Source: Chloroflexota bacterium (GTDB lineage Bacteria > Chloroflexota > Dehalococcoidia > Dehalococcoidales > RBG-16-60-22). From it: a DNA stretch of 16,897 nt. Shown piece after piece: positions 1-7,272 of this stretch. Below the pieces are notes generated by a model, which was given only the letters and a program-made list of their open reading frames with translations, was not told where the DNA came from and searched no databases. The DNA lies in the NCBI GenBank assembly GCA_016190585.1, contig JACPQH010000033.1:1-16897 (forward strand). The letters are read 5' to 3'. The stretch's first letter is position 1; every line of letters starts with the position of its first letter. The translations under genes and the position numbers were made by a program.

Positions 1-1
1 C

Positions 2-148
2 CCGGCCCCGGCCCCCACCACCGCCAAGCCGACCCAGGCCCCGGCGCCAACGACCGCGGCGCCCACCGCCGCGCCGACGGCGGCGCCCACGGCCAAACCG
101 ACCGCCACGGCTGCCCCCGCGCCGACGGCCACCGCCGCGCCCGCCAAG
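2..148 (+). repeat. Low-complexity Pro/Thr/Ala linker coding sequence
   Basis: About 49 codons made almost only of Pro, Ala and Thr with a few Lys and one Gln, built from imperfect repeats of units such as PTAAPTA. It sits between the missing N terminus and the DctP fold. Such tethers commonly separate a lipid-anchored N terminus from the binding domain in bacteria without a conventional periplasm. This stretch is prone to slippage and its length may vary between strains. Confidence 0.8.
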
Positions 149-1060
149 AAGGTGTCCCTGAAGTTCGCCTCTTACCCGGTCGCCCAGGACGTGCGCACCC
201 CGGAGCGGCAGTTCTTCGCCGACCTCGTAACCGCCCGCAGCGGCGGCCAGGTCGAGATCAAGCTCTTCCCCGGCGAGCAGCTTACCAAGCTGGACGACTC
301 GTTCCGGTCTATCTCCCTCGGGCTCGTTGATATTTCAGACACGCTGCCCACCCGGTTCGCCGGCACCGCGCCCGCCCTGATATTCGGCTCGCTGCCCTTC
401 GCCTTCTCCATCGACGACATGTCCCGGCTGGTCAGCGCCACCTATGACCTGGTTGACGCCGAGATGGGCAAGCATAACGTCAAGCTGCTCTACGGCCTCG
501 GTTCCGGCATCTTCTCCCTTTTCATGCGCCCCAAGCAGGTAAAGATACTGGAAGACATCAAGGGGCTGAAGATCAGGGCGCCCGGCGAGGTGCAGTCCCG
601 GACCATCAGCCTGTGGGGCGGCTCACCGACGACCATCCCCGTCGCCGAGCAGTACATGGCGCTGCAGAGGGGCACGGTCGACGGCCTGCTCACCGCCGGC
701 AGCACCTACCTCTCCAACAAGCTTTATGAGGTCGCCCCCTACCCCACGGCCTTCAACTGGCCGGAGATCGGGTATGTCGGCATGAACGCCGCTGTCTGGA
801 AGAGCCTGCCGGCCGACATGCAGAAGCTCGTGATAGATGCCGCCCGCGAAGCTACCGAGAACAGCCAGAAGGTCTGGTCCAACCGGTACCAGGAGGAGCT
901 GGATAACATGACCAAAGCCGGCGCGACGGTCTATTACCTGCCGGACGGCGAGAGGTCCCGCTGGCTCGAGGTCGCCCGGCCGGTCTACGACAAGTACCTG
1001 GCTGATGGCGGCGCGCTCGCCGAAAAACTGAACAACGAGCTGAAGAGACTGACTTATTAA
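2..1060 (+). CDS. dctP: TRAP transporter solute-binding protein, DctP family (5' end missing)
   Basis: Extracytoplasmic binding protein of a tripartite ATP-independent periplasmic (TRAP) transporter; it would capture an organic acid and hand it to the DctQM membrane pair. The frame is already open at base 2, so the true start, and probably a lipoprotein signal, lie upstream. The first ~50 visible residues are a Pro/Thr/Ala linker. The folded domain begins with VSLKFASYP near base 152. Family hallmarks are visible: the LFPGEQL region, GLKIRAPG with the Arg codon at 575-577 (in known DctP proteins this Arg salt-bridges the substrate carboxylate), and ALQRGTVDGL. The GTG at 152 is an internal Val codon, not a start. 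It is followed by DctQ after 49 bases. The family call is firm. The substrate cannot be read from sequence and is not necessarily a C4-dicarboxylate. Confidence 0.93.
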   Translation, partial: PAPAPTTAKPTQAPAPTTAAPTAAPTAAPTAKPTATAAPAPTATAAPAKKVSLKFASYPVAQDVRTPERQFFADLVTARSGGQVEIKLFPGEQLTKLDDSFRSISLGLVDISDTLPTRFAGTAPALIFGSLPFAFSIDDMSRLVSATYDLVDAEMGKHNVKLLYGLGSGIFSLFMRPKQVKILEDIKGLKIRAPGEVQSRTISLWGGSPTTIPVAEQYMALQRGTVDGLLTAGSTYLSNKLYEVAPYPTAFNWPEIGYVGMNAAVWKSLPADMQKLVIDAAREATENSQKVWSNRYQEELDNMTKAGATVYYLPDGERSRWLEVARPVYDKYLADGGALAEKLNNELKRLTY

Positions 1061-1109
1061 GTTAAGGACCCGGTAAAGCTGAAGCAGGTATGACTCAGGA
1101 GGGTGGCCT

Positions 1110-1631
1110 GTGAGCAGGAGCAGGAAGATATTCGAGACAGTGATAACGGCGGTAGACCGCACCGGCGCGCCGGTCGCCATTTTCTGCGGCATACTCATCG
1201 CGCTGACCATGCTGGCGATAGTCTACGAGGTCGTGGTCCGGTACGTCTTTCGCGCTCCCACGGTATGGTCCAACGAGATATCGACCTACCTGGTGGTCGC
1301 CGCCACCTTCCTGGGTCTGGCCTACGCGCTGCTGATGGACGCGCACGTCAGGGTTGACATGTTCTTTATCCGGTTCTCCAAGTCGGGACAGACCAAGCTG
1401 AACATCTTCGCCTCGGTGATGGCCCTTATCTACGCGGTGGTCATCACCTGGAAGGGCTGGCAATACGCCTGGCTCATGTACCAGACCAACGAGGTATCCG
1501 GAACCCTGCTGCGCATCCCCCTTTTCCCCCTGGTCATGCTAATCCCCCTGGGGACGTTCCTGCTCTGTCTGCAGTTCCTTTCCAAGATTTACCGCTACAT
1601 CAATACCCTGGCGACCGGCAGCGGCAGCTGA
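1110..1631 (+). CDS. dctQ: TRAP transporter small membrane subunit, DctQ family
   Basis: Small integral membrane subunit of the TRAP transporter, 173 aa, with four predicted hydrophobic segments (roughly residues 18-40, 52-72, 93-113 and 131-152). The stretch EVVVRYVFRAPTVWSNEI is the usual DctQ signature around the second helix, followed by a conserved-looking AHVRVD. The start is the GTG at 1110, with AGGAGG at 1097-1102 seven bases upstream; the nearby GTG at 1103 is in another frame. It lies between DctP and DctM in the usual P-Q-M order and is surely co-transcribed with them. Length is normal for the family. Confidence 0.92.
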   Translation: MSRSRKIFETVITAVDRTGAPVAIFCGILIALTMLAIVYEVVVRYVFRAPTVWSNEISTYLVVAATFLGLAYALLMDAHVRVDMFFIRFSKSGQTKLNIFASVMALIYAVVITWKGWQYAWLMYQTNEVSGTLLRIPLFPLVMLIPLGTFLLCLQFLSKIYRYINTLATGSGS

Positions 1632-1675
1632 ACTTGGGCAGAGCCCGGCATACTTAAAGCGTTAAGAGGTGGCTT

Positions 1676-2986
1676 ATGGAATGGCCCATGCTGACCCTGA
1701 TACTGTTTCTGGGCTTGCTGGTTATCATGGCAAGCTCCGTACCTATAGCCTTCAGCATGGGACTGCTGAGCATAATCGGCCTTTTCTTCCTGGTGGGCGG
1801 CGACCGGGCCCTCTTCACGGTGCCGGTGGTACTCTGGTCCCACATCAATCTTTTTGTGCTGGCGGCGGTGCCTCTGTTCATCTTCATGGCGGAGATCGTC
1901 CTCTTTACGGGGATGAGCAATGACGTCTTCACCGCGCTCCAGAAGTGGTTGGGGCGTCTCCCCGGGGGGCTGGCCATCACCAGCGTGGTCGCCTGCGCCG
2001 GGTTTGCCGCTATAACCGGCTCCAGCGTCGCCAACACGGCGACCGTTTCCCTGGTGGCGGTGCCGGAGATGGTCAACCGCGGCTATGACAAGCGACTGGC
2101 TACCGGCTCGGTTTGCGCCGGCGGCGCCCTGGGCATCCTCATCCCGCCGAGCATCCCGATGATATTCTACGCCATCGTCACCGAGCAGTCGGTCGGCGAG
2201 ATGTTCATGGCGGGGATAATCCCGGGTATTCTGCTGACCCTGGTTTTTTGCGTCTACATCGGCATCCGTGTCGCCAGGAACCCCCGGCTGGCGAGCTACG
2301 CCGTGGAAAACTATACCTGGAAAGACAAGTTTTTCGAGCTCAGGAAGATGTGGGGCATGGTGCTGCTGGCTATCCTGATTCTGGGCAGCATCTATACCGG
2401 CATCACGACGCCGACCGAGGCGGCCGCGCTGGGGGCCTTCGGCGCGCTTGTCCTGGCGGTTATCTACCGGAAGCTCAACTGGCCGAACCTGCGCAAGGCC
2501 TTCATGCGGACGGTCCAGGTAAACTCCATGATTCTCTTCATCTTCCTGGCGGCGGTGCTTTTCAGCCAGCTCCTGACCAATGTCGAGATACCCCAGAACC
2601 TGGCGCGGTACGTCGTCTCGCTGCCGCTGTCCCGGTGGACCATCCTGGTGATGATGATGGTGGCCTTCATGATCCTGGGGTGCTTTCTTGACCCGACGCC
2701 GATCATCCTGCTGACCATGCCGGCCTTCTTCCCGGTCATCATGACCCTGGGCTTCGATCCGATCTGGTTCGGCATCCTGGTGGTCATCAACATGGAGATG
2801 GCGTGCATCACGCCGCCGGTGGGCTTCAATCTCTTCGTGATGCGGGGCGTGGCCGAGCCGCTGGGCGTGACCATGGGCGATATCTACCGGGGCATCGCGC
2901 CCTTTGTCGTGCTTGATGCCATCGTCCTGGCGGCGGCGATCATCTTTCCCCAGATAATTACCTGGCTTCCGCGGACCATGGGCTAG
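1676..2986 (+). CDS. dctM: TRAP transporter large permease subunit, DctM family
   Basis: Large, ion-coupled transport subunit of the TRAP system, 436 aa and almost entirely hydrophobic, with about 12 membrane segments. Family motifs are visible: VPLFIFMAEI near residue 63, GFAAITGSSVANTATV (about residues 108-123), GGALGILIPPSIPMI (about 148-162), and near the C terminus ITPPVGFNLFV. The ATG at 1676 follows a purine-rich AAGAGGTGG. It is 44 bases after DctQ. The stop is followed by an AT-rich gap of 36 bases and then the next gene of the same run, with no terminator between, so the downstream enzyme-like gene is probably in the operon. Confidence 0.95.
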   Translation: MEWPMLTLILFLGLLVIMASSVPIAFSMGLLSIIGLFFLVGGDRALFTVPVVLWSHINLFVLAAVPLFIFMAEIVLFTGMSNDVFTALQKWLGRLPGGLAITSVVACAGFAAITGSSVANTATVSLVAVPEMVNRGYDKRLATGSVCAGGALGILIPPSIPMIFYAIVTEQSVGEMFMAGIIPGILLTLVFCVYIGIRVARNPRLASYAVENYTWKDKFFELRKMWGMVLLAILILGSIYTGITTPTEAAALGAFGALVLAVIYRKLNWPNLRKAFMRTVQVNSMILFIFLAAVLFSQLLTNVEIPQNLARYVVSLPLSRWTILVMMMVAFMILGCFLDPTPIILLTMPAFFPVIMTLGFDPIWFGILVVINMEMACITPPVGFNLFVMRGVAEPLGVTMGDIYRGIAPFVVLDAIVLAAAIIFPQIITWLPRTMG

Positions 2987-3022
2987 AATAATAAAATAGT
3001 AATAGGAACGGAGGTAAGCATT

Positions 3023-3781
3023 ATGGCCAAGGTAGTAGCCGAGAAGTTCATACCCGATGATGTTGGCGGCGGGCCGGTGCGCCAGGATGTGCAGGACGCC
3101 ATCCGGCGGGAGCTTGATTACCGGCTGGGCAAGGGCGACGTCCCCGGGGCGCTGAAGAGGTGGGAAAAAGAGCTCATCTTCGCGATTGTCGCCGAAATCC
3201 AGCCTAACTTCGCCCTGAGCGTGCTGCACGCCGAGGCCGCCGTTCAGGCCGGCGCCCGGATCGAGCAGGTGCGTAACGGCCTGATGGTGCCGGTCCTCCA
3301 GGGTATGCTGCGCTGGAAGATGGCCGGCCAGTGGGCCCTGGTGTCCGCCGAGAAGGTCGCCGGCAAGGAAGCCCTCAAAGACCTGACGGAAGAGGAGAAA
3401 AAGAGGACCGCCGAAATCAGGGACTACGTCCGGCGCGCCTTCCACATGGAGTTCCCCGATATGTGGGAGAAGCTGGCCCGGGTGGCGCCCGGCGTTCTCG
3501 ACGGCTATATGAGGATACGGGGCAGCTTCGTCCAGCCCGACCCCATCGGCGATCTTCCCAAGAGAATGACCGAGCTCCTCATCGTCGTCGGCGATATCTG
3601 CAGCCCGTACACCCGGGGGCACTCGCCGGACCATGCCATCGCCGCCGTCAAGGCGGGCGGCACCCTGGCCGACGTCGTCGAGACCGTGGCCATGACGATG
3701 ATACCGTGCGGCATCCCCATCTACCTGACGGCCGGCCGGGAGTGTATCGAGGCCGTGGAGAAGGAGCTCGGCAAGAAGTAG
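3023..3781 (+). CDS. Tandem carboxymuconolactone decarboxylase (CMD/AhpD-like) family protein
   Basis: 252 aa, made of two CMD-like helical halves. The second half (about residues 170-245) is the clearer one: LPKRMTELLIVVGDIC, then SPDHAIAAVKAGGT and VVETVAMTM. The first half (about 40-110) keeps the pattern KELIFAIVAE, LHAEAAVQAG and VRNGLM. AhpD-type members use a C-x2-C-x3-H motif. Here the spacing is kept as C193-x2-Y196-x3-H200, so the second Cys is Tyr and thiol peroxidase or disulfide chemistry by that route is unlikely. A decarboxylase-like or other role is possible. The start has GGAGGT at ideal spacing. Position right behind the TRAP genes suggests action on the imported acid (inference). 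The specific reaction is unknown. Confidence 0.75.
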   Translation: MAKVVAEKFIPDDVGGGPVRQDVQDAIRRELDYRLGKGDVPGALKRWEKELIFAIVAEIQPNFALSVLHAEAAVQAGARIEQVRNGLMVPVLQGMLRWKMAGQWALVSAEKVAGKEALKDLTEEEKKRTAEIRDYVRRAFHMEFPDMWEKLARVAPGVLDGYMRIRGSFVQPDPIGDLPKRMTELLIVVGDICSPYTRGHSPDHAIAAVKAGGTLADVVETVAMTMIPCGIPIYLTAGRECIEAVEKELGKK

Positions 3782-3803
3782 TTATGGCACCGCCGTTAAT
3801 AGG

Positions 3804-4009
3804 CTTCGCTGTGCTCAGGGTGACAAGTGAGAAAGTGTTAATCTGAGAGTTTGTGAACAAATCAGGATATCAAAATATTTCCTCGACCCGCGGGAGAGGA
3901 TTAAGGTGAGGTTGGGGTTGACACCCTCATCCTCAACCTTCTCCCATCGAGGGAGAACGGACATGATTAACACGATTGCCTATTCTTACAAGCTCTGAGC
4001 GCAGCGAAG
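3804..4009. repeat. Intergenic inverted-repeat pair enclosing a second palindrome
   Basis: The 284-base spacer between the CMD-like gene and the MmgE/PrpD gene holds CTTCGCTGTGCTCAG at 3804-3818 and its near-complement CTGAGCGCAGCGAAG at 3995-4009, which pair at 14 of 15 positions. They frame about 176 bases that contain another long hairpin at 3881-3952. The layout resembles a small non-coding palindromic element (MITE- or REP-like). No coding frame or transposase is present. No target-site duplication is obvious. Confidence 0.55.
3881..3952. repeat. Palindromic repeat, REP-like, copy 1
   Basis: Arms at 3892-3911 and 3925-3945 form an imperfect 20-bp stem (CCTCACCTTAATCCTCTCCC against CCTCATCCTCAACCTTCTCCC). 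The short outer arms CCTCG at 3881-3885 and CGAGG at 3948-3952 also pair. The arm consensus CCTCAYCC..AACC.YTCTCC recurs in the palindrome at 9094-9176, so this is probably a dispersed family. A TTGACA in the loop (3918-3923) has no matching -10. Confidence 0.6.
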
Positions 4010-4065
4010 AATCAGCTCTTAGCAAGTTGACCGGGGAAGCTTAATAAAAACCAGGGGGGTTAGTT

Positions 4066-5469
4066 ATGTTCGCGCGCGATTTCGCCTGGCAGACCCTGGA
4101 ACATGTCTACGGTAACAGCATCTCCCACCACTTCGCCCGCTACGCGCTACAAGTGAGCTACGAGCGCCTGCCGGCGGCGGTGGCCCACCAGGCGAAGCGC
4201 TGCCTGCTGGACGCCCTGGGCTGCTGCATCGGCGCCTTCGACGCCCCGGGACGGCCCATCTGCGAGGCCGCCGTCAAGGAGCTCGGCGGCGTCGGGGAGG
4301 CCACGGTGTTCGGCTCGGGCTTCCGCACGAACGCGGTCAATGCCGCCCTGGTCAACAGCTTCCTCGTCCGCTTCCTCGACTACAACGATGTCGGTGGCGG
4401 CGGCCACAACAGCGACTCCATTCCGGCCATCCTGGCCGTCGCCGAGCGCGAGGGTGCCAGCGGCAAAGACTGCCTGACCTCCATCGTGGTCTCGTACGAG
4501 CTCGGGGAGCGTGTCACCGAATCGGTCATCGGGCCTTCTTTCGGGGAGCGGGGCTGGACTTTCGACGTCCGGGGCGGATTGAACATGCCGCCGGCCCTAG
4601 GCAGGCTGATGGGCCTTAACGAGGACCAGATAGCCAGCGCCATGGGCATCACCGCCAGCCACAGCTTTCCCATGGGCATCGTGGATGCCCATAGGGAAGA
4701 GAACACCATGGCCAAGAACCTGCGCTTCGGTTTCGTCGCCTGTGACGCCATCCTGGCCTGCATCATGGCGAAAAAGGGCTTTACCGGCCCGGCCCGGGTG
4801 ATCGAGGGCGACTCCGGCATCAGGCAGGTGCTGCTCAAGGGCGAGATGGACGTGGAGCACCTTCTCGAACTTGACGGCTGGCGTATCCTGGATACCCGGC
4901 ACAAGTACCTGGCGGCCAACGCCAACAGCCACGGCCATATCTACGCCACCCTGGCCATCGTCAAGGAGAACGACCTGAAGCCGGAAGACATCGCCGGCAT
5001 CCACATCAGGGCGGGACGGCGCGAGGCCCGGCACACCACCTTCCTGCCCAAGAAGTATCCCCGCAACGCCGAGAACGGCGACCACAGCGCCTACTACGGC
5101 AACGCCTACGCCGTCAAGTACCGTAACTTCGGTCCAGACTCTTCCCGGCCGGAACACTTTACCGACCCGGTTATTCTGGACCTCATCAGCCGTATGACGG
5201 TCGAAGCCGACCCCGCCATGCCCGAGCAGGGCTACGCCGGCGCGTCAGAGATTATTACCAAGGACGGCCGCCGCTTTCAGAAGCGCGTCGACATCCCCCA
5301 CGGCTTCGGGGAGGACCAGCTCACCGACGCCGAGCTTGAGGCCAAGTTCCGCGAGATGGCCGACCGCCACATGAGCCAGGAACAGGTCAAGCAGATCTTT
5401 GACGCCGTGTGGGGACTGGAGGGGGCCGGGGACATCCGCAAACTCACCGGGCTGATGACGGTGAAGTAG
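4066..5469 (+). CDS. MmgE/PrpD family dehydratase-like protein
   Basis: 467 aa, about the usual length of the MmgE/PrpD family, which includes 2-methylcitrate dehydratase and cis-aconitate decarboxylase, enzymes acting on branched tricarboxylates. The family pattern is visible: an N-terminal helical domain with RFLDYND at residues 102-108, His114, then SDSIPAILAVAE (116-127); later MAKNLRFGFVACDAILACIMA and a C-terminal lid domain beginning near IAGIHIRAG. The C-terminal part carries the family's EIITKDGRR and TDAELEAKF segments. The ATG at 4066 follows AGGGGGG. Members differ widely in substrate, so calling it methylcitrate dehydratase would overreach; no methylcitrate synthase or lyase is nearby. 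It may act on the acid imported by the upstream TRAP system (inference). Confidence 0.88.
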   Translation: MFARDFAWQTLEHVYGNSISHHFARYALQVSYERLPAAVAHQAKRCLLDALGCCIGAFDAPGRPICEAAVKELGGVGEATVFGSGFRTNAVNAALVNSFLVRFLDYNDVGGGGHNSDSIPAILAVAEREGASGKDCLTSIVVSYELGERVTESVIGPSFGERGWTFDVRGGLNMPPALGRLMGLNEDQIASAMGITASHSFPMGIVDAHREENTMAKNLRFGFVACDAILACIMAKKGFTGPARVIEGDSGIRQVLLKGEMDVEHLLELDGWRILDTRHKYLAANANSHGHIYATLAIVKENDLKPEDIAGIHIRAGRREARHTTFLPKKYPRNAENGDHSAYYGNAYAVKYRNFGPDSSRPEHFTDPVILDLISRMTVEADPAMPEQGYAGASEIITKDGRRFQKRVDIPHGFGEDQLTDAELEAKFREMADRHMSQEQVKQIFDAVWGLEGAGDIRKLTGLMTVK

Positions 5470-5472
5470 CGG

Positions 5473-5495
5473 CGGCGCCGAGCAACGCCGTTTTT
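5473..5495 (+). terminator. Probable rho-independent terminator after the MmgE/PrpD gene
   Basis: A short GC stem, CGGCG (5473-5477) with CGCCG (5486-5490) and an 8-base loop, is followed directly by TTTTT (5491-5495), a few bases after the stop codon. The stem is only 5 bp, so termination may be partial. Confidence 0.5.
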
Positions 5496-5725
5496 CGCAT
5501 TGCCCCGCCCTCGAAAAGAAAACGGACGAGGCTCTCGCCCCTCTCCGGCCAGTTCCCGCTGGGACCCCGGGCTTGCTGAGTCTTATCCATACGATTGTAT
5601 TCTAACGCAGCCGCGTCCGGTGTTGCCATCCGGGCAGAGCCGCGCGTAGCCGGTAAGTACCATTGAAATTTCCCCGGCCGGCGAGTAAGCTGGAACAGAG
5701 CTTGTATTGTAGAATTGAGGAAGTT

Positions 5726-6706
5726 ATGAGCATTATTAAGCGTCGGGGTCTCCTGCTGGTTTCGCTACTGCTCCTGGTATCCGGGCTTGGCCTGGCCGGC
5801 TGCGGGGTACCGCCGCAGCAGCAGTACACCGACATGGTGGACGAACTGGCCGCCGCCAGGAAAGACCTGGCAGCCGCCAGGGCGGAAACGGGCGCGGCGC
5901 AGGAAGACGCCGGGGCCGCCCGGGCCGAGCTGGTCGCGCTGCAAAAAGAATACGAAGCCTTGAAATCGCGGCTAAGCTCCGCGCAAAACGATATCGAAAA
6001 GGCGCAGGCAAGCCTGGCCGCCCGGTCGGCCGCTCTGGATGACCGGCAGAAAGCCTTGAGCGACGAGCAGAAGAAGGTCTCGCAGCTCGAGGCCCGCCTC
6101 GACACCATCATGGACACCAGGGTCATGTTTTTCTATCGTTTCCAGGCCCAGTTCTTTCGCAACGACTGGGTGCTCCCGGTGCCGCTCAGGACCTATTTTT
6201 CCTACCGGGAGAAATCGCGGCCGGACGACCCGGCCCAGGACGCCGCCCTGGTGCTGGACGCCGACGCTGACGGCGTCATGGACGCCTTGGTCCGCTTTTT
6301 CAAAGATGCCGCTATCGCGCAGGACATGAAGAAGAGCGATACGGTCAACATGGTAGCCCGTTTCACCCAGGCGCTGCCCGGCGTCAACAAGGATGTCGCG
6401 ACGCCTTTTGACGACTACGCGCGTTACCCGGTTGAGACGCTCTTCGAGCAGAGTGCCGATTCTGAGGACGCCTCCATCCTGGCGGCCGCCATCCTGAGCC
6501 GGCTTGGTTTCGATGTGGTGCTCTTATATTACCCGGATAAGAAGCACATGGCGGTCGGCGTGAACGTGGCCTCTTCGGGGTATAGCTGGGAGTATAAGGC
6601 GAAGCGTTATTACTACCTGGAAACGACCGGCGACGCCTGGCAGTCCGGCGAAATCCCCAACCTTTACCGGGAGGTCCGGCCGACCATCGTGCCGCTGGCG
6701 GGCTAA
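5726..6706 (+). CDS. Lipoprotein with coiled coil and transglutaminase-like domain lacking the catalytic Cys
   Basis: 326 aa. The N terminus has a basic-hydrophobic signal ending in LAGC, with the lipidated Cys at residue 26. Residues ~35-130 are an Ala/Glu/Lys-rich coiled coil. The C-terminal domain resembles transglutaminase-like (Cys/His/Asp) proteins: SEDASILAAAILSRLG, then HMAVGV with His274, then YYYLETTGDAW. The usual motif is G/A-D-C-E-D, but here the codon at 6461-6463 is TCT, giving Ser246 in place of Cys. The domain may therefore be a non-catalytic binding module, or use Ser. The ATG at 5726 is chosen because GAGG (5717-5720) precedes it and the signal peptide starts there; the in-frame TTG at 5663 would add 21 residues before the signal. 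It probably sits at the outer face of the cell membrane. Function unknown. Confidence 0.78.
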   Translation: MSIIKRRGLLLVSLLLLVSGLGLAGCGVPPQQQYTDMVDELAAARKDLAAARAETGAAQEDAGAARAELVALQKEYEALKSRLSSAQNDIEKAQASLAARSAALDDRQKALSDEQKKVSQLEARLDTIMDTRVMFFYRFQAQFFRNDWVLPVPLRTYFSYREKSRPDDPAQDAALVLDADADGVMDALVRFFKDAAIAQDMKKSDTVNMVARFTQALPGVNKDVATPFDDYARYPVETLFEQSADSEDASILAAAILSRLGFDVVLLYYPDKKHMAVGVNVASSGYSWEYKAKRYYYLETTGDAWQSGEIPNLYREVRPTIVPLAG

Positions 6707-6816
6707 GGCGGCGTCCGTCCGGCCTCGCTGGAGCCCGCGGGTCAGCGGGAACGGCGTCTTGCGGCTGTCCGGAAAATATCATCGCGAGACCATCCCGGCG
6801 GAAACCGGAAGACGTA

Positions 6817-6855
6817 GCAATCTCGGAGATTGCCGCGGGCTTCGCCCTCGCGAAG
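6817..6855. repeat. Pair of adjacent perfect hairpins in an intergenic region
   Basis: GCAATCTC (6817-6824) and GAGATTGC (6826-6833) form a perfect 8-bp palindrome around one base. Immediately after, CTTCGC (6840-6845) and GCGAAG (6850-6855) form a 6-bp hairpin with a four-base loop. Neither is followed by a T run on the plus strand, so they look like part of a dispersed non-coding repeat rather than a terminator. They lie in the 279-base gap between the lipoprotein and the small gene at 6986. Confidence 0.5.
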
Positions 6856-6937
6856 ACAATGGTCCATTTTGAGGCAGCCTCACGGTGTAACGGACAACAC
6901 CCCGATAAGCACCGGGTTAAAACCACCCCAACCTTTC

Positions 6938-6950
6938 CGCGCCGGGCGCG
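6938..6950. repeat. Perfect GC palindrome upstream of the small gene
   Basis: CGCGCC-G-GGCGCG is a perfect 6-1-6 inverted repeat, followed at once by TTATATAAAG and then, 26 bases later, by the ribosome binding site of the small gene at 6986. It could be an operator next to an AT-rich promoter element, but no good -35 is visible. Confidence 0.35.
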
Positions 6951-6985
6951 TTATATAAAGCACAGGACAGCGGGGAGGAAGAACG

Positions 6986-7102
6986 ATGTTTCATCTGCTG
7001 AAAAAACTGTTGTTCCAGGCGAAGTGGAACTTGATGTCGCCCGCGGCGCGGTACGCCTGTCTTTGGGAGCGCACGCGGCGGGCGCACGGCAAGCCGGCCT
7101 AG
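6986..7102 (+). CDS. Small 38-residue protein, function unknown
   Basis: ATG at 6986 is preceded by a strong GGGGAGGAA ribosome binding site (6972-6980) at good spacing, and the frame runs 38 codons to TAG. The product begins MFHLLKKLLFQAKW and ends in a basic stretch with RTRRAHGK. It is cationic (Lys/Arg-rich), partly amphipathic, contains two Trp and has no full membrane segment. I do not recognise a family. The overlapping 105-codon frame starting at 6859 has no ribosome binding site and an odd composition, so this shorter frame is preferred. It stands alone between the lipoprotein and the promoter of the lyase-like gene. Confidence 0.45.
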   Translation: MFHLLKKLLFQAKWNLMSPAARYACLWERTRRAHGKPA

Positions 7103-7204
7103 AGGCCGGTGACACCGCCAGGCTGTTTACCCGGCGCCTCGCTGCCTTTCCGTCTATTCTCTTGCGGCCGACATGAACCGGCCGTCCTCCGGGCCGCTCT
7201 TGCC

Positions 7205-7232
7205 TTGACAGGCCGTATCTTTGCCTTATAAT
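7205..7232 (+). promoter_or_regulatory. Consensus sigma-70-type promoter of the lyase-like gene
   Basis: TTGACA at 7205-7210 and TATAAT at 7227-7232 are both perfect consensus hexamers, separated by 16 bases. Transcription should begin near 7239, about 34 bases ahead of the ATG at 7273. The promoter overlaps the in-frame ATG at 7231, which rules that codon out as the start. Confidence 0.85.
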
Positions 7233-7272
7233 GCTCAATATGGTACGGCAAAAAGAACCGGAGGTGGCGAAA

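Noticed and set aside
3240..3345. Resemblance of the first half of the CMD-like protein (GLMVPVLQGM segment) to the helical cap of corrinoid proteins.
   Set aside because: There is no DxHxxG B12 motif or Rossmann-like partner domain, and the CMD pattern in both halves explains the sequence better.
1595..3634. A 679-codon open frame on the minus strand opposite DctM and the CMD-like gene.
   Set aside because: It is extremely rich in His, Asp, Gly and Arg, as expected for an antisense frame in high-GC coding DNA, and lies opposite two well-recognised genes.
6859..7176. A 105-codon plus-strand frame in the spacer before the lyase-like gene.
   Set aside because: It lacks a ribosome binding site, has repeat-derived composition and overlaps the better-supported 38-codon frame at 6986.
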